DNA of 64,000 nt, from contig NZ_JACHMO010000001.1 of assembly GCF_014205015.1 (NCBI RefSeq), forward strand, positions 5,766,001 to 5,830,000, given 5' to 3'. The stretch comes from Saccharothrix ecbatanensis. Its GTDB lineage: Bacteria; Actinomycetota; Actinomycetes; Mycobacteriales; Pseudonocardiaceae. Numbering within the stretch: position 1 is the stretch's first letter; the number at the start of each line of letters is the position of its first letter. Below are positions 32,731 through 40,910 of the stretch, piece by piece. A model generated the notes under the pieces. That model worked only from the letters and a program-made list of their open reading frames with translations. It was not told where the DNA came from and ran no database searches. The position numbers and the translations under genes were made by a program.

Positions 32731-33504
32731 GTGTCCACACCATTGCTGTGGCGCGTGCTGACCGCAGTCGACCAAGGAGTCGTCGGCCTCAGCGGACGAC
32801 TCGAAGTCACCGGCGACATCCCGGCGGACCTCAGGGGCCGTCCCCTGCTGCTCGCGTCCAACCACATCGGCAACCTCGACCCGTTCGTGCTGATCGCCGC
32901 CTGCCGCCGGATCGGTGTCGCGCCGCGCTTCCTGCTCGCGGGCGGTCTGCTCGACGCACCGGTCCTCGGGCCCCTGCTGCGGGGCTCCGGCCACCTGCGG
33001 GTGGACCGGGCGGCGGCGGACGTCGGCGAGGCCTACCACCGGACCGTCGAGGCGTTGCGCCGCGGCGGCGACCCGATCGCGCTGTACCCGGAGGGTCGCG
33101 TCAGCCTCGATCCCGGGCTGTGGCCGGAACGGGGCAAGACCGGCGCCGCCAGGCTCGCGCTGAGCGGCGGCATCCCGGTGGTCCCGGTCAGCCAGTGGGG
33201 CGCGCACGAGGCCGTTTACTGGGGCAACACCCACGTCGACGGTTGGGAGGACGTCAAGCCGTACCTCACGTCCTACGTGCGCGGGATGCGGCGGCGGCCG
33301 ACGTTCAAGGTGCACTTCGGCAAGCCCGTGGACCTGTCGGGACTGGAAGACGGCAAGCCCGGTGACGCGCGGCGGGCGCACGAGCGGATCATGCGTGCGA
33401 TCACCGCGGGCCTGGTGCCGTTGCGGATCGACGAGCCGGACCTGCCGAAGTTCCACGACCCCACACGGCCGACCACGGGCAAGAGCCCTTGGAGACCGGA
33501 GTAG
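32731..33504 (+). CDS. 1-acylglycerol-3-phosphate O-acyltransferase (PlsC family)
   Basis: 257-aa membrane-associated acyltransferase of the lysophosphatidate acyltransferase family, which adds the second acyl chain during phospholipid synthesis. Seen: acyltransferase motif I NHIGNLDPF (about 44-52, NHxxxxD form with His and Asp catalytic), motif II FLLAGGLLDAPVLG, motif III LYPEGRVSLD (about 113-122, with EGR) and motif IV GIPVVPVSQWGAH. The substrate may be another acylated lipid; PlsC paralogues are many in actinobacteria. It is divergent from ftsK, 131 bp away, and almost touches the convergent oxidoreductase gene (one base between the stops). Confidence 0.9.
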   Translation: MSTPLLWRVLTAVDQGVVGLSGRLEVTGDIPADLRGRPLLLASNHIGNLDPFVLIAACRRIGVAPRFLLAGGLLDAPVLGPLLRGSGHLRVDRAAADVGEAYHRTVEALRRGGDPIALYPEGRVSLDPGLWPERGKTGAARLALSGGIPVVPVSQWGAHEAVYWGNTHVDGWEDVKPYLTSYVRGMRRRPTFKVHFGKPVDLSGLEDGKPGDARRAHERIMRAITAGLVPLRIDEPDLPKFHDPTRPTTGKSPWRPE

Positions 33505-33505
33505 C

Positions 33506-34162
33506 TCAGCGCACCACCTTGATGTTGAACGCCGAGGTGCCGAGCGACTGCATCAGCCGCAGCCACAACGGCAGGAACATCTCGGTGCCGCGGGCCGTGG
33601 TGATGTCGCCGAGGTCGATCACGTCGGTGTGGCCGAACTCCTTCAGCAGCCCCGTCACCACGGCCTTGGCGGCGTCGTCGTTCCCGGACACGAACACGCT
33701 GTGATCCCCCGCCGCCAGCGTCGCCGGACGCGCCATCAGGTCGGCGTTGAGCGTGTTCAACGCCTTCACCACGCGCGCTCCGGGGTGCGCCCGCTGGATC
33801 TGCTCGCCCAGCGAGTCGGTGTCCTTGACCGACAGGGTGGGCGGGAAGCCGGCGGCGAAGTCGAGCGGGTTGGCGAGGTCGAGCAGGATCTTGCCGTCGA
33901 ACGGGCCCGCGGCGTCGAGGATGTCGAGCGCCGCCGCCCCCGTGCCCGCGTGGATCACCACTTCGCCGTGGGCCGCCGTCGCGGCGAAGGTGTCCAGGAC
34001 GACGGACGGGTGTTCGTCGCGCCACCGGCGGAACTCCTCGTCCGGCCGCGCCAGGGCCGCGGCCACGTCCCGGGTGCCCATCCGCACGTCGTGGCCCAGT
34101 TCGGCCGAACGCCCGGCGAGCGCCCGTCCCACCATGCCGGTGCCCAGCACGCCGATTCTCAT
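33506..34162 (-). CDS. NAD(P)-binding oxidoreductase, F420-dependent NADP reductase-like
   Basis: 218-aa Rossmann-fold protein of the NADPH-dependent F420 reductase-like group (COG2085). ATG 34162, with GGTGGAG just upstream, gives MRIGVLGTGMVGRALAGRSAELG, whose GTGMVG is the dinucleotide-binding loop; MGTRD follows as the phosphate-sensing strand. Further blocks: VVIHAGTGAAALDIL, GKILLDLANPLDF, RVVKALNTLNADLM (conserved NT), SVFVSGNDDAAK and the C-terminal TARGTEMFLPLWLRLM. It is divergent from a TetR-type gene, and two identical palindromes lie between them, so this enzyme is the likely regulated target. Confidence 0.88.
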   Translation of the reverse strand: MRIGVLGTGMVGRALAGRSAELGHDVRMGTRDVAAALARPDEEFRRWRDEHPSVVLDTFAATAAHGEVVIHAGTGAAALDILDAAGPFDGKILLDLANPLDFAAGFPPTLSVKDTDSLGEQIQRAHPGARVVKALNTLNADLMARPATLAAGDHSVFVSGNDDAAKAVVTGLLKEFGHTDVIDLGDITTARGTEMFLPLWLRLMQSLGTSAFNIKVVR

Positions 34163-34174
34163 GACTCCACCTTT

Positions 34175-34188
34175 ACAGACAGGTCTGT
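34175..34188. promoter_or_regulatory. TetR-type operator 1
   Basis: ACAGACAGGTCTGT: six-base inverted arms around AG, 12 bp upstream of the oxidoreductase start. An exact second copy lies 38 bp away. Confidence 0.8.
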
Positions 34189-34212
34189 CTACTTGACTAG
34201 ATCGTGAACGTA

Positions 34213-34226
34213 ACAGACAGGTCTGT
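34213..34226. promoter_or_regulatory. TetR-type operator 2
   Basis: Second exact copy of ACAGACAGGTCTGT. Its last base is the first base of the tetR-type -10 box TACAGT, so bound repressor would block that promoter. Confidence 0.8.
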
Positions 34227-34231
34227 ACAGT
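34226..34231 (+). promoter_or_regulatory. -10 box of the TetR-type gene (leaderless type)
   Basis: TACAGT, six bases before ATG 34238. Confidence 0.6.
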
Positions 34232-34237
34232 TGCAAG

Positions 34238-34852
34238 ATGGCGAAGCGAGGAGAAGCCAGGGACCAGTTGGTGAAGACGGCCCTGCGGCTCTTCTACGCG
34301 CACGGCCTGCGTGCGGTCGGCGTCGACACGATCATCGCCGAGTCCGGGGTGGCGAAAGCGACGTTCTACAAGCACTTCCCGGGCAAGGACGACTTGGTGC
34401 TGGCGTACCTGGACGAGGTCGACGTGGTGTGGAAGGCGCAGCTGCGGGAGGCGGCGGAGGCGGCCGGACCCGATCCCGCGAAGCAGCTGGTCGGCATGTT
34501 CGACGCGTTGGAGGCCGCGTGCCTGCGGGAGGGGTACCGGGGCTGCGCGTTCGTCAACGCCGCCGCGGAGAGCCCGGCGGGCACGCCCGTGCACGAACGG
34601 ACCGTGCGGCACAAGCGGGAGGTCCGGGAGTGGGTGGAGGGCATGGCGGCGGCGGCCGGCGCCCGTGAGCCCGCGGCGCTGGCGCGGTCGTTGACGGTGA
34701 TGATCGACGGTGTGCTGGCGGACGGGGTGCTGGAGGCGTTCCCGACGACCGCACGGGTCGCACGGACCGCCGCGTCGGCGTTGGTCGCGGCTTCGGTGAG
34801 CACAGGGGTCGCGGGCACAGCGGCAGCGGGCACGGCGGGCGCGAGCGCGTGA
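34238..34852 (+). CDS. TetR/AcrR family transcriptional regulator
   Basis: 204-aa one-component repressor. Seen: N-terminal helix-turn-helix RDQLVKTALRLFYAHGLRAVGVDTIIAESGVAKATFYKHFPGKDDLVLAYL (about 8-58; hallmark GVAKATFYKHFPGKDDLV), then an all-helical ligand-binding domain (about 65-185) with RGCAFVNAAAESP, and an Ala/Gly/Thr low-complexity tail. A leaderless promoter drives it, and two identical ACAGAC-AG-GTCTGT palindromes between it and the divergent oxidoreductase gene are the probable operators for both. The inducer is unknown. Its stop codon is part of the bidirectional terminator hairpin. Confidence 0.92.
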   Translation: MAKRGEARDQLVKTALRLFYAHGLRAVGVDTIIAESGVAKATFYKHFPGKDDLVLAYLDEVDVVWKAQLREAAEAAGPDPAKQLVGMFDALEAACLREGYRGCAFVNAAAESPAGTPVHERTVRHKREVREWVEGMAAAAGAREPAALARSLTVMIDGVLADGVLEAFPTTARVARTAASALVAASVSTGVAGTAAAGTAGASA

Positions 34853-34879
34853 GCCGGCACCGGGGTCCGGTGCCGGCTC
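34851..34879. terminator. Bidirectional terminator between the TetR-type gene and rnj
   Basis: GAGCCGGCACCGG (34851-34863) and CCGGTGCCGGCTC (34867-34879) form a perfect 13-bp stem with a three-base loop. Its 5' arm begins inside the TGA of the TetR-type gene; the rnj stop is 14 bases beyond. Confidence 0.85.
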
Positions 34880-34892
34880 GGCTCGCTGCGCG

Positions 34893-36575
34893 TCAGTTCA
34901 CCGGGATGATGGTCGGCACGATCATCGGGCGACGGCGGTAGGTTTCGGCGACCCAACGGCCCACCACCCGGCGCACGGCCTGCGCGATGCGGTGCGAGTC
35001 GGTGATGCCCTCGGCCTCCGTGCGGGACAGCTCCATCTCCACCAGTGACACGGCCTGGTCCAAGGCCTTCGGGTCGTCGGAGAACCCGCGCCCGGACACG
35101 GTCGGCGGTGCGACCGCGCGACCGTTCGTGGAGTCCACGGCCACGGTGATGGCGATGAACCCGCCCTCGCCGAGCACCAGCCGGTCGGACAACGTCGACT
35201 CGCCGACATCACCGACGGACAGCCCGTCCACGTAGACGTGCCCGACCTCGACCTTGCCGCTGATCGCCGCCTTGCCGTCGATCAGGTCGACCACCACGCC
35301 GTCCTCGGCGATGACGACCCGCTCCGGGTCCACCCCGGTCGCCACGGCCAGCGCCGCGTTCGCCCGCAGGTGCCGCCACTCGCCGTGCACCGGCATGACG
35401 TTCGTCGGCCGCACCGCGTTGTACAGGAACAGCAGCTCACCGGCGGGCGAGTGGCCGGACACGTGCACCTTGGCGTTCCCCTGGTGCACGACCGTCGCGC
35501 CGAGCCGCGCCAGACCGTTCACCACGCCGAACACCGCGTTCTCGTTGCCCGGGATCAGCGACGACGCCAGCACGATCGTGTCCCCGGCCTTGATCGAGAT
35601 CTGCCGGTGCTCGCCGCGCGCCATCCGGGACAGCGCCGACAGCGGCTCGCCCTGCGACCCGGTGGACACGAACAGCACCTGGTCCTCGGGCATGTCCATG
35701 GCCTCGTTGAGGTCCACGAACAGCCCTTCCGGCACGCGCAGGTAGCCCAACTCGGACGCGATGCCCATGTTGCGCACCATCGACCGGCCGACCAGCGCGA
35801 CCCGCCGGTTGTACTGCACGGCCACGTCCAGCACCTGCTGCACGCGGTGCACGTGGGAGGCGAAGCACGCCACGATCACACGCTGGTTGGCCTTGCGGAT
35901 GACGTTCTCCAGCACCGGCCCGATCTCGCGCTCCGGCACCACGAACCCGGGCACCTCGGCGTTGGTCGAGTCCACCAGGAACAGGTCGACGCCCTCGTCG
36001 CCGAGCCGGGAGAACCCGGCCAGGTCGGTCAGCCTGCCGTCCAGCGGCAACTGGTCGAGCTTGATGTCACCGGTGTGCAGCACCACGCCGGCGGACGTGC
36101 GGATGGCGACCGCGACGGCGTCCGGGATGGAGTGGTTGACCGGGAAGAACTCCAGGTCGTACGGCCCGAACGAGCGCCGCTCGCCGTCGCCGATCTCCAC
36201 CAGCCGCGGCGTCTGGCGGTGTTCCCGGCACTTGGCCGCGAGCAGCGCCAGGGTGAGCCGGGATCCGACCACGGGCACGTCCGGGCGCAGCTTGAGCAGG
36301 AACGGCACGGCGCCGATGTGGTCCTCGTGGCCGTGCGTCAGGACCACGGCCTCGATGTCGTCCAGCCGGTCCTCGATGGCCCGGAAGTCCGGCAGGATCA
36401 GGTCGACGCCCGGCTGGTCGTCCTCGGGGAACAGCACGCCACAGTCCACGACGAGCAGCCGGCCGGCGTGCTCGAACACCGTCATGTTGCGGCCGATCTC
36501 GCCGATTCCGCCCAGTGCGACGAGGCGGAGGGCTCCGTCTGGCAGCGCGGGCGGGGGTGAGTTCGGGTTGATCAC
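34893..36575 (-). CDS. rnj: Ribonuclease J
   Basis: 560-aa beta-CASP metallo-beta-lactamase ribonuclease with 5'-3' exonuclease and endonuclease activity in mRNA and rRNA processing. Seen: ALGGIGEIGRNMTVFE (N-terminal family block), zinc motif THGHEDHIGA (80-89; His81, His83, Asp85, His86), HTGDIKLDQ, beta-CASP motifs with FASHVHRVQQVLDVA and GRSMVRNMGIA, STGSQGEPLSALSRMARG, VSGHSPAGELLFLYNAVRP and VMPVHGEWRHL. The C-terminal domain is the normal length. GTG 36575 overlaps the dapA stop as GTGA, so synthesis of RNase J is coupled to dapA, as in other actinobacteria. Confidence 0.96.
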   Translation of the reverse strand: MINPNSPPPALPDGALRLVALGGIGEIGRNMTVFEHAGRLLVVDCGVLFPEDDQPGVDLILPDFRAIEDRLDDIEAVVLTHGHEDHIGAVPFLLKLRPDVPVVGSRLTLALLAAKCREHRQTPRLVEIGDGERRSFGPYDLEFFPVNHSIPDAVAVAIRTSAGVVLHTGDIKLDQLPLDGRLTDLAGFSRLGDEGVDLFLVDSTNAEVPGFVVPEREIGPVLENVIRKANQRVIVACFASHVHRVQQVLDVAVQYNRRVALVGRSMVRNMGIASELGYLRVPEGLFVDLNEAMDMPEDQVLFVSTGSQGEPLSALSRMARGEHRQISIKAGDTIVLASSLIPGNENAVFGVVNGLARLGATVVHQGNAKVHVSGHSPAGELLFLYNAVRPTNVMPVHGEWRHLRANAALAVATGVDPERVVIAEDGVVVDLIDGKAAISGKVEVGHVYVDGLSVGDVGESTLSDRLVLGEGGFIAITVAVDSTNGRAVAPPTVSGRGFSDDPKALDQAVSLVEMELSRTEAEGITDSHRIAQAVRRVVGRWVAETYRRRPMIVPTIIPVN

Positions 36576-37468
36576 GCGTTGACTCCCAATTCGGCCTCGA
36601 CGGCCTCGATGTCCTCGGTTGAAGCGGGTACCAGCGGCAGCCTCGGGTCGCCCACGTCGAGTCCGCGCACACGCAGCGCGGTCTTCGCGTAGGTGACGCC
36701 GGGCATCCGGCTGAAGGGCCGCAGCAGCGGCAGCAGCGAGTGGTGGATCGCGGTCGCGCCGACGACGTCGCCGGACTCGTAGGCGACGAGCATCTCGCGC
36801 AGCCGGTCCGCGGCGAAGTGCGAGATGACGCTGACGAAGCCGACCGCGCCGACCGACAGCCAGGGCAGGTTCAGCGGGTCGTCACCGGAGTAGTAGGCCA
36901 GGTCGGTGCCGGCGATGACCTTGCTGCCCGCGAGCAGGTCGCCCTTGGCGTCCTTCACGGCCACGATGCGGGGGTGCTCGGCGAGGCGCAGCAGGGTTTC
37001 CACGTCGATCGGGATGACGGTGCGCGGCGGGATGTCGTACAGCATCACCGGCACGCCGACCTGGTCCGCGATGGTGGTGAAGTGCGCGTACACACCCTCC
37101 TGGGTGGGCCGCGAGTAGTACGGCGTGACCAACAGCAGGCCGTGGGCGCCCGCCGCCTCGGCCTCCTTGGCCAGGTGCACGCTGTGCGCTGTGTCGTACG
37201 TGCCGGCGCCGCTCACCACGGTCACGCGGTCGCCGACCGCCTCGACCACGGCGCGGATGAGGTCTGCCTTCTCGGCGTCGCTCGTGGTGGGGCTCTCGCC
37301 GGTGGTGCCGTTGAGCACGAGACCGTCGTTGCCCAGCTCGACGAGGTGCTCGGCGAGCTGTTGCGCCTTGTCCAGGTCCACCGCCCCGCGGGCGTCGAAC
37401 GGGGTGACCATGGCGGTGAGCACGTGGCCGAAGGGTCGGCCGGGCGAGGCGGTAGGACTTCCGGTCAT
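36572..37468 (-). CDS. dapA: 4-hydroxy-tetrahydrodipicolinate synthase
   Basis: 298-aa aldolase-type TIM barrel that condenses pyruvate with aspartate semialdehyde, the first step specific to diaminopimelate and lysine synthesis. Seen: LTAMVTPFDARGAVD, NGTTGESPTTSDAEK (GTTGE with the catalytic Thr), PYYSRPTQEGVYAHF, Tyr144 in YDIPPRTVI and the Schiff-base Lys172 in VKDAKGD; GDDPLNLPWLSVGAVGFVSV follows. ATG 37468 has a TAGATT -10 box seven bases upstream and no ribosome-binding site. rnj is coupled downstream; dapB lies about 9 kb away. Confidence 0.96.
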   Translation of the reverse strand: MTGSPTASPGRPFGHVLTAMVTPFDARGAVDLDKAQQLAEHLVELGNDGLVLNGTTGESPTTSDAEKADLIRAVVEAVGDRVTVVSGAGTYDTAHSVHLAKEAEAAGAHGLLLVTPYYSRPTQEGVYAHFTTIADQVGVPVMLYDIPPRTVIPIDVETLLRLAEHPRIVAVKDAKGDLLAGSKVIAGTDLAYYSGDDPLNLPWLSVGAVGFVSVISHFAADRLREMLVAYESGDVVGATAIHHSLLPLLRPFSRMPGVTYAKTALRVRGLDVGDPRLPLVPASTEDIEAVEAELGVNA

Positions 37469-37475
37469 ATCCGGA

Positions 37476-37481
37476 AATCTA
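37476..37481 (-). promoter_or_regulatory. -10 box of dapA (leaderless type)
   Basis: TAGATT on the minus strand, seven bases before ATG 37468. Confidence 0.6.
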
Positions 37482-37526
37482 CCGCGTCACCCTCCGCAAG
37501 CTGCGACGACAGCACCTACACCGCAC

Positions 37527-38981
37527 CTACTCTGCGTACACCTGTTCGGACAGTTCGCTCTTGTCCGTGTTCCACAGCACGCAGAACACCTCGCGGCTGC
37601 CCTTGTCGTCCGAATCGCTCGGGTCCGGCTTCCACTGGTTCGACGTCGGCATCACGGCGACGTAGCGGAACTTGGTGGTCTTGTCCTCCACCGGGACCCG
37701 GTCGGACATGAAGTGCAGCGTGCAGAAGCGCTCCGCGTACTCCCGCATCCACTCGCCCTCGGGGTAGGCGCGCTTGTCCGACGAGCCGAACGGCGTGCCG
37801 ACCGCGAAGACCTCGACCCGGTGCTTGTCCTCGCACGTGGTGGAGTTCACGGTGATGTTCTGCTCGACGAAGTTGTCGCCGCACTGCCCGTCGCGGAGCT
37901 CGAACTGGCTCGGCGTCATGGTGCCGTCGGAACCGTAGGTGATCGTCTCGGCCATCGCGGCGGGCGGCGAGTCGGTGAACATCCACCGGCCCAGGAACAC
38001 GCCCGCGACCAGCAGCACGACCGCGGCCAGCACACCGCCGGCGATCAGCGCGTTCTTCAGCCACGGCTTCCGCACGGCGGTCGGCGCGGTGTAGTGCATG
38101 GTCGAGTTCGGCGGCACGCCGAAACCCGTCGGCGGCGTCGGCTGGGCGGCGGCGCGTTCCAGCATGGCGCGCGCCTGCGGGCCGGTGAGCCGGGCGTTCG
38201 GGTCGGGCATCAGCAGACCGGTGATCACCGCGCCGAGCACGCCGTGCGCCCTGGTCAGCCGCGGCATCTCGTTCATGATCGCGTGCAGGGTGGACGCGGT
38301 GGACGAGCGCTCGTACGGGTTGACGCCCTCCACGGCGTAGCAGAGGGTCGCGCCCAACGCCCAGAGGTCGGACGCGGGTGACGCCTCGTGGCCGTGGATG
38401 CGTTCCGGCGACATGTACGCGGGCGAGCCGATGAGGCTGCCGGCGGTGGTCAGCCGCGGGTCGTCCACGGCCTGGGCGATGCCGAAGTCGGTCAGCTTCA
38501 CCCGGCCGGTGGGCGTGATCATGAGGTTGCCGGGCTTGACGTCCCGGTGCACTATGCCCGCCTGGTGCGCGGAGTCCAATGCGGACAGCGCCTGCGTGGC
38601 CATCGAGATGACCCGCTCCTGCGGCATCGGGCCGTGCGCGTTGATCAGCGTGGAGAGCGTGGCCGCCTCGACCAGCTCCATCACGATGTAGTTCATGCCG
38701 TTCTCGGCGACCACGTCGAACACGGTGACCACGCCGGGGTCGTTCAGCCGGCCCGCCGTGCGCGCCTCGCGGAGCACCCGTTCCTCCAGCACCCGGCGCT
38801 CCTCGTGCGCGATGCCGTCGGGCAGGTGGAGTTCCTTGATCGCGACCTGGCGACCGATCACGTTGTCCTGGGCGCGCCACACGACGCCCATGCCACCGCG
38901 CCCCAACTCGGCGAGCAGGGTGTACCTGCCCGCGATGACGCGGGATTGGGCGCTCACACCTTGGGGACCAGTCACCGTCAC
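37527..38981 (-). CDS. Membrane serine/threonine protein kinase with extracytoplasmic sensor domain
   Basis: 484-aa Hanks-type kinase. Seen: glycine loop LGRGGMGVVW (27-36), catalytic Lys49 in VAIKE, HRDVKPGNLM with the catalytic Asp, DFG (LTDFGIA), SPAYMSPER activation-end segment and DLWALGATLCYAVEG; then a juxtamembrane linker, one transmembrane helix (about 310-331) and an extracytoplasmic domain of about 150 residues. That domain has four Cys (CGDNF, TTCEDKHR, RFCTLHF, VFCVLW), likely two disulfides, and resembles the septum-formation-type domains of actinobacterial kinases, not PASTA repeats. GTG 38981 follows a GAGGAG. Substrate and signal are unknown. Confidence 0.92.
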   Translation of the reverse strand: MTVTGPQGVSAQSRVIAGRYTLLAELGRGGMGVVWRAQDNVIGRQVAIKELHLPDGIAHEERRVLEERVLREARTAGRLNDPGVVTVFDVVAENGMNYIVMELVEAATLSTLINAHGPMPQERVISMATQALSALDSAHQAGIVHRDVKPGNLMITPTGRVKLTDFGIAQAVDDPRLTTAGSLIGSPAYMSPERIHGHEASPASDLWALGATLCYAVEGVNPYERSSTASTLHAIMNEMPRLTRAHGVLGAVITGLLMPDPNARLTGPQARAMLERAAAQPTPPTGFGVPPNSTMHYTAPTAVRKPWLKNALIAGGVLAAVVLLVAGVFLGRWMFTDSPPAAMAETITYGSDGTMTPSQFELRDGQCGDNFVEQNITVNSTTCEDKHRVEVFAVGTPFGSSDKRAYPEGEWMREYAERFCTLHFMSDRVPVEDKTTKFRYVAVMPTSNQWKPDPSDSDDKGSREVFCVLWNTDKSELSEQVYAE

Positions 38982-38998
38982 TCCTCGAAACCCGACCG

Positions 38999-39042
38999 CG
39001 GACCGGGCGGACGCTACTTCAGACCCTGCGAAGCCCGGTCCG
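38999..39042 (-). terminator. Possible terminator after the ACT-domain gene
   Basis: CGGACCGGGC (38999-39008) and GCCCGGTCCG (39033-39042) pair perfectly over a 24-base loop, four bases past the ACT-gene stop and just before the kinase ribosome-binding site. Confidence 0.45.
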
Positions 39043-39045
39043 GTT

Positions 39046-39435
39046 TCACGGTTTCGTGACTTCGTGCCCGGACGCGCGCAACGCCTGCACCGCGCGTGCC
39101 AGGTCGCCGGCCTTCACCAGCAGGTGATCTGTGTCGTATGTGGACAGGGCGAACAGGCTCACACCCGCCGCGGCCAGTTCACCCGACAACGCGGCCATGA
39201 TCCCCGTAAGGGTGAACTCCAGCGGACCGCGCACGGTCAGCAGCCGCCAGCCGGGCTGCGAGGTCTCCGATCGCGGCGCCACTTCACTCGGGCACACGAT
39301 GGACAGCTCGTCGGGCGTCCTGGTCACCGACACGAGACCGGGTGCGTCGAGCAGCCCGGCCGGCACCGGCGCGTCCGGGGCCAGCCTGGCGACCGTGTAC
39401 TCCCCCGGCCGGACGTCGACGATCAGCCGCTTCAC
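39046..39435 (-). CDS. ACT domain-containing protein
   Basis: 129-aa protein, probably two ACT-type ligand-binding domains: the first around YTVARLAPDAPVPAGLL and SVTRTPDELSIVCP, the second around VRGPLEFTLTGIMAALSGELAAAGVSLFALSTYDTDHLLVKAGDL (in parts), with the typical SxxxTxxTDHLLV end. This fits the small family (DUF2241/CASTOR-like) that senses amino acids in some organisms; the ligand is unknown. GTG 39435 is six bases after the thyX stop, so it is in an operon with thyX. Confidence 0.82.
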   Translation of the reverse strand: MKRLIVDVRPGEYTVARLAPDAPVPAGLLDAPGLVSVTRTPDELSIVCPSEVAPRSETSQPGWRLLTVRGPLEFTLTGIMAALSGELAAAGVSLFALSTYDTDHLLVKAGDLARAVQALRASGHEVTKP

Positions 39436-39441
39436 CGGCCG

Positions 39442-40194
39442 TCAGCCTTCGGTGACCAGCGGGCTGGAGGCGACCTCGGTGCCGTCGGACAGGGTGGAGA
39501 TGGCGAAGTCGGCGAACACGTTGGCCGCCGCCTTCTGGAGCTGGCGCAGGCACTCCACGGCCAGGGCGCGGATCTCCACGTCGGCGTGCTCGGTGGCGCG
39601 CATGGCGATGAAGTGCCGCCACGCGCGGTAGTTGCCCGTCACCACGATGCGGGTCTCGGTGGCGTTGGGGAGGATCGCGCGGGCCGCCTGACGGGCCTGC
39701 TTGCGCCGCAGCGTGGCGCTGGGGACGTCGGAGAACTTCTCCTCCAGGCCCTTCAGCAGCTCGTTGTACGCGTCGACGCTCGCCTGCGCGGCGGCGAGGA
39801 ACTTCTCGTGCAGCTCCGGGTCGTTCGCGATGACGTCCGGCTCGACCATGGCGGCGTTGCGCTCGGGCACGTACCGCTGGGACAGCTGCGAGTACGAGAA
39901 GTGGCGGTGCCGGATCAGCTCGTGCGTCAGGGAGCGGGAGATGCCGGTCATGTAGAAGGTGACCGAGCCGTGCTCCAGCACCGAGAGGTGGCCGACCTCG
40001 ATGATGTGCTTGATGTAGCCGGCGTTCGTGGCGGTGGCCGGGTTCGGCTTGGTCCACGACTGGTAGCAGGCGCGGCCCGCGAACTCGGCGAGCGCCTCGC
40101 CGCCGTCGGCGTCGGTGGACCACGGGACGCCGTCCGGGGGGAAGAACTCCGTCTTCGCGATCAACTGCACCTTAGGCGCCACCGTCTCAGCCAT
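39442..40194 (-). CDS. thyX: Flavin-dependent thymidylate synthase ThyX
   Basis: 250-aa FAD enzyme that makes dTMP from dUMP using methylene-THF and NADPH. The ThyX motif RHRxxSxxxxSxR is complete at 95-107 ([13 protein letters not shown]). Also seen: [30 protein letters not shown] before it (in parts), [30 protein letters not shown] with the substrate-binding block, and a normal C-terminus. The ORF begins ATG 40194. The location near dapA/rnj and the downstream ACT-domain gene matches the actinobacterial arrangement. Confidence 0.96.
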   Translation of the reverse strand: MAETVAPKVQLIAKTEFFPPDGVPWSTDADGGEALAEFAGRACYQSWTKPNPATATNAGYIKHIIEVGHLSVLEHGSVTFYMTGISRSLTHELIRHRHFSYSQLSQRYVPERNAAMVEPDVIANDPELHEKFLAAAQASVDAYNELLKGLEEKFSDVPSATLRRKQARQAARAILPNATETRIVVTGNYRAWRHFIAMRATEHADVEIRALAVECLRQLQKAAANVFADFAISTLSDGTEVASSPLVTEG

Positions 40195-40323
40195 GGCCCG
40201 AACCCTAACCGAAGCTGCCGCGAGCGCCTCTGTTCGGTCGACCGGCGCGCGTCCGTTCGCCGTGCCGGCCCTCCGTCAGCCTCGCGCCGCCCTGTGTGCC
40301 GTCATGGCGACACCACGACTTCC

Positions 40324-40352
40324 TTGACTAATGTCAGTTTTGGCGTCATGGT
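40324..40352 (+). promoter_or_regulatory. Promoter and TGACTAATGTCA dyad before the RHH gene
   Basis: TTGACT (40324-40329), 17 bp, CATGGT (40347-40352), then six bases to ATG 40359. The -35 lies inside the dyad TGAC-TAAT-GTCA (40325-40336), which would suit autoregulation by the encoded ribbon-helix-helix protein (inferred). Confidence 0.45.
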
Positions 40353-40358
40353 GGTGTC

Positions 40359-40898
40359 ATGGATCTGTCGCCGTACATCGCAGCACTGCGCGAGGACCTC
40401 GCGACGGCCGCGTCCGCCGGGGACGACAACACCCGGCGCACCGCGGCCCTGCTGTCCGCAGCCTTGGAGCCCGCCGCGCGGCTCGCGCTCATGAACGCAC
40501 TGTCCGACCTGGCCGCGGAGGTCACCGCGGCCCTCGACGGCCCCGTCGTCGACGTGCGGTTGGACGGACGGGACGTGCAGGTGGTCGTCACCGGCACGGC
40601 CGCTCGGGAAGAACACGAACCCGAGCCACAGGAAGTTCCCCGGCCCTCCGCCGGTGACGCCACGCGCGTCACCCTGCGGCTGCTGGACGAGCTGAAGGCC
40701 AAGGCGGAACAGGCCGCCGCGTCACAGGGCATGTCGCTGAACACATTCGTGGCGCAGGCCGTGCAGGGCGCGGTCGGCGGGCGCCGGGGCGGTCACGGTG
40801 GCGGTCACGGTGGTGGCCACAAGCACTGGGGTCCGCCGAAGGACCAGGGGGACGGCGGCTCGTCGTCCTCACGCGTCCGCGGCTGGGTGCAGGGCTGA
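40359..40898 (+). CDS. Ribbon-helix-helix (HicB/Arc-like) protein with His/Gly-rich tail
   Basis: 179-aa protein. N-terminal half: helical region (PYIAALREDLATAASAGDDN, then LEPAARLALMNALSDLAAEV) and a short beta-strand set (VVDVRLDGRDVQVVVTG). Residues about 105-145 (TRVTLRLLDELKAKAEQ, QGMSLNTFVAQAV) look like a ribbon-helix-helix DNA-binding domain of the HicB/Arc antitoxin type. The tail has GGHGGGHGGGHKHW, possibly a metal-binding segment. No toxin gene is present; the next gene, 12 bp downstream, encodes a DUF4097 protein, and this pairing recurs in actinobacteria. The function is unknown. Confidence 0.75.
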   Translation: MDLSPYIAALREDLATAASAGDDNTRRTAALLSAALEPAARLALMNALSDLAAEVTAALDGPVVDVRLDGRDVQVVVTGTAAREEHEPEPQEVPRPSAGDATRVTLRLLDELKAKAEQAAASQGMSLNTFVAQAVQGAVGGRRGGHGGGHGGGHKHWGPPKDQGDGGSSSSRVRGWVQG

Positions 40899-40910
40899 GG
40901 GGGGATGACC

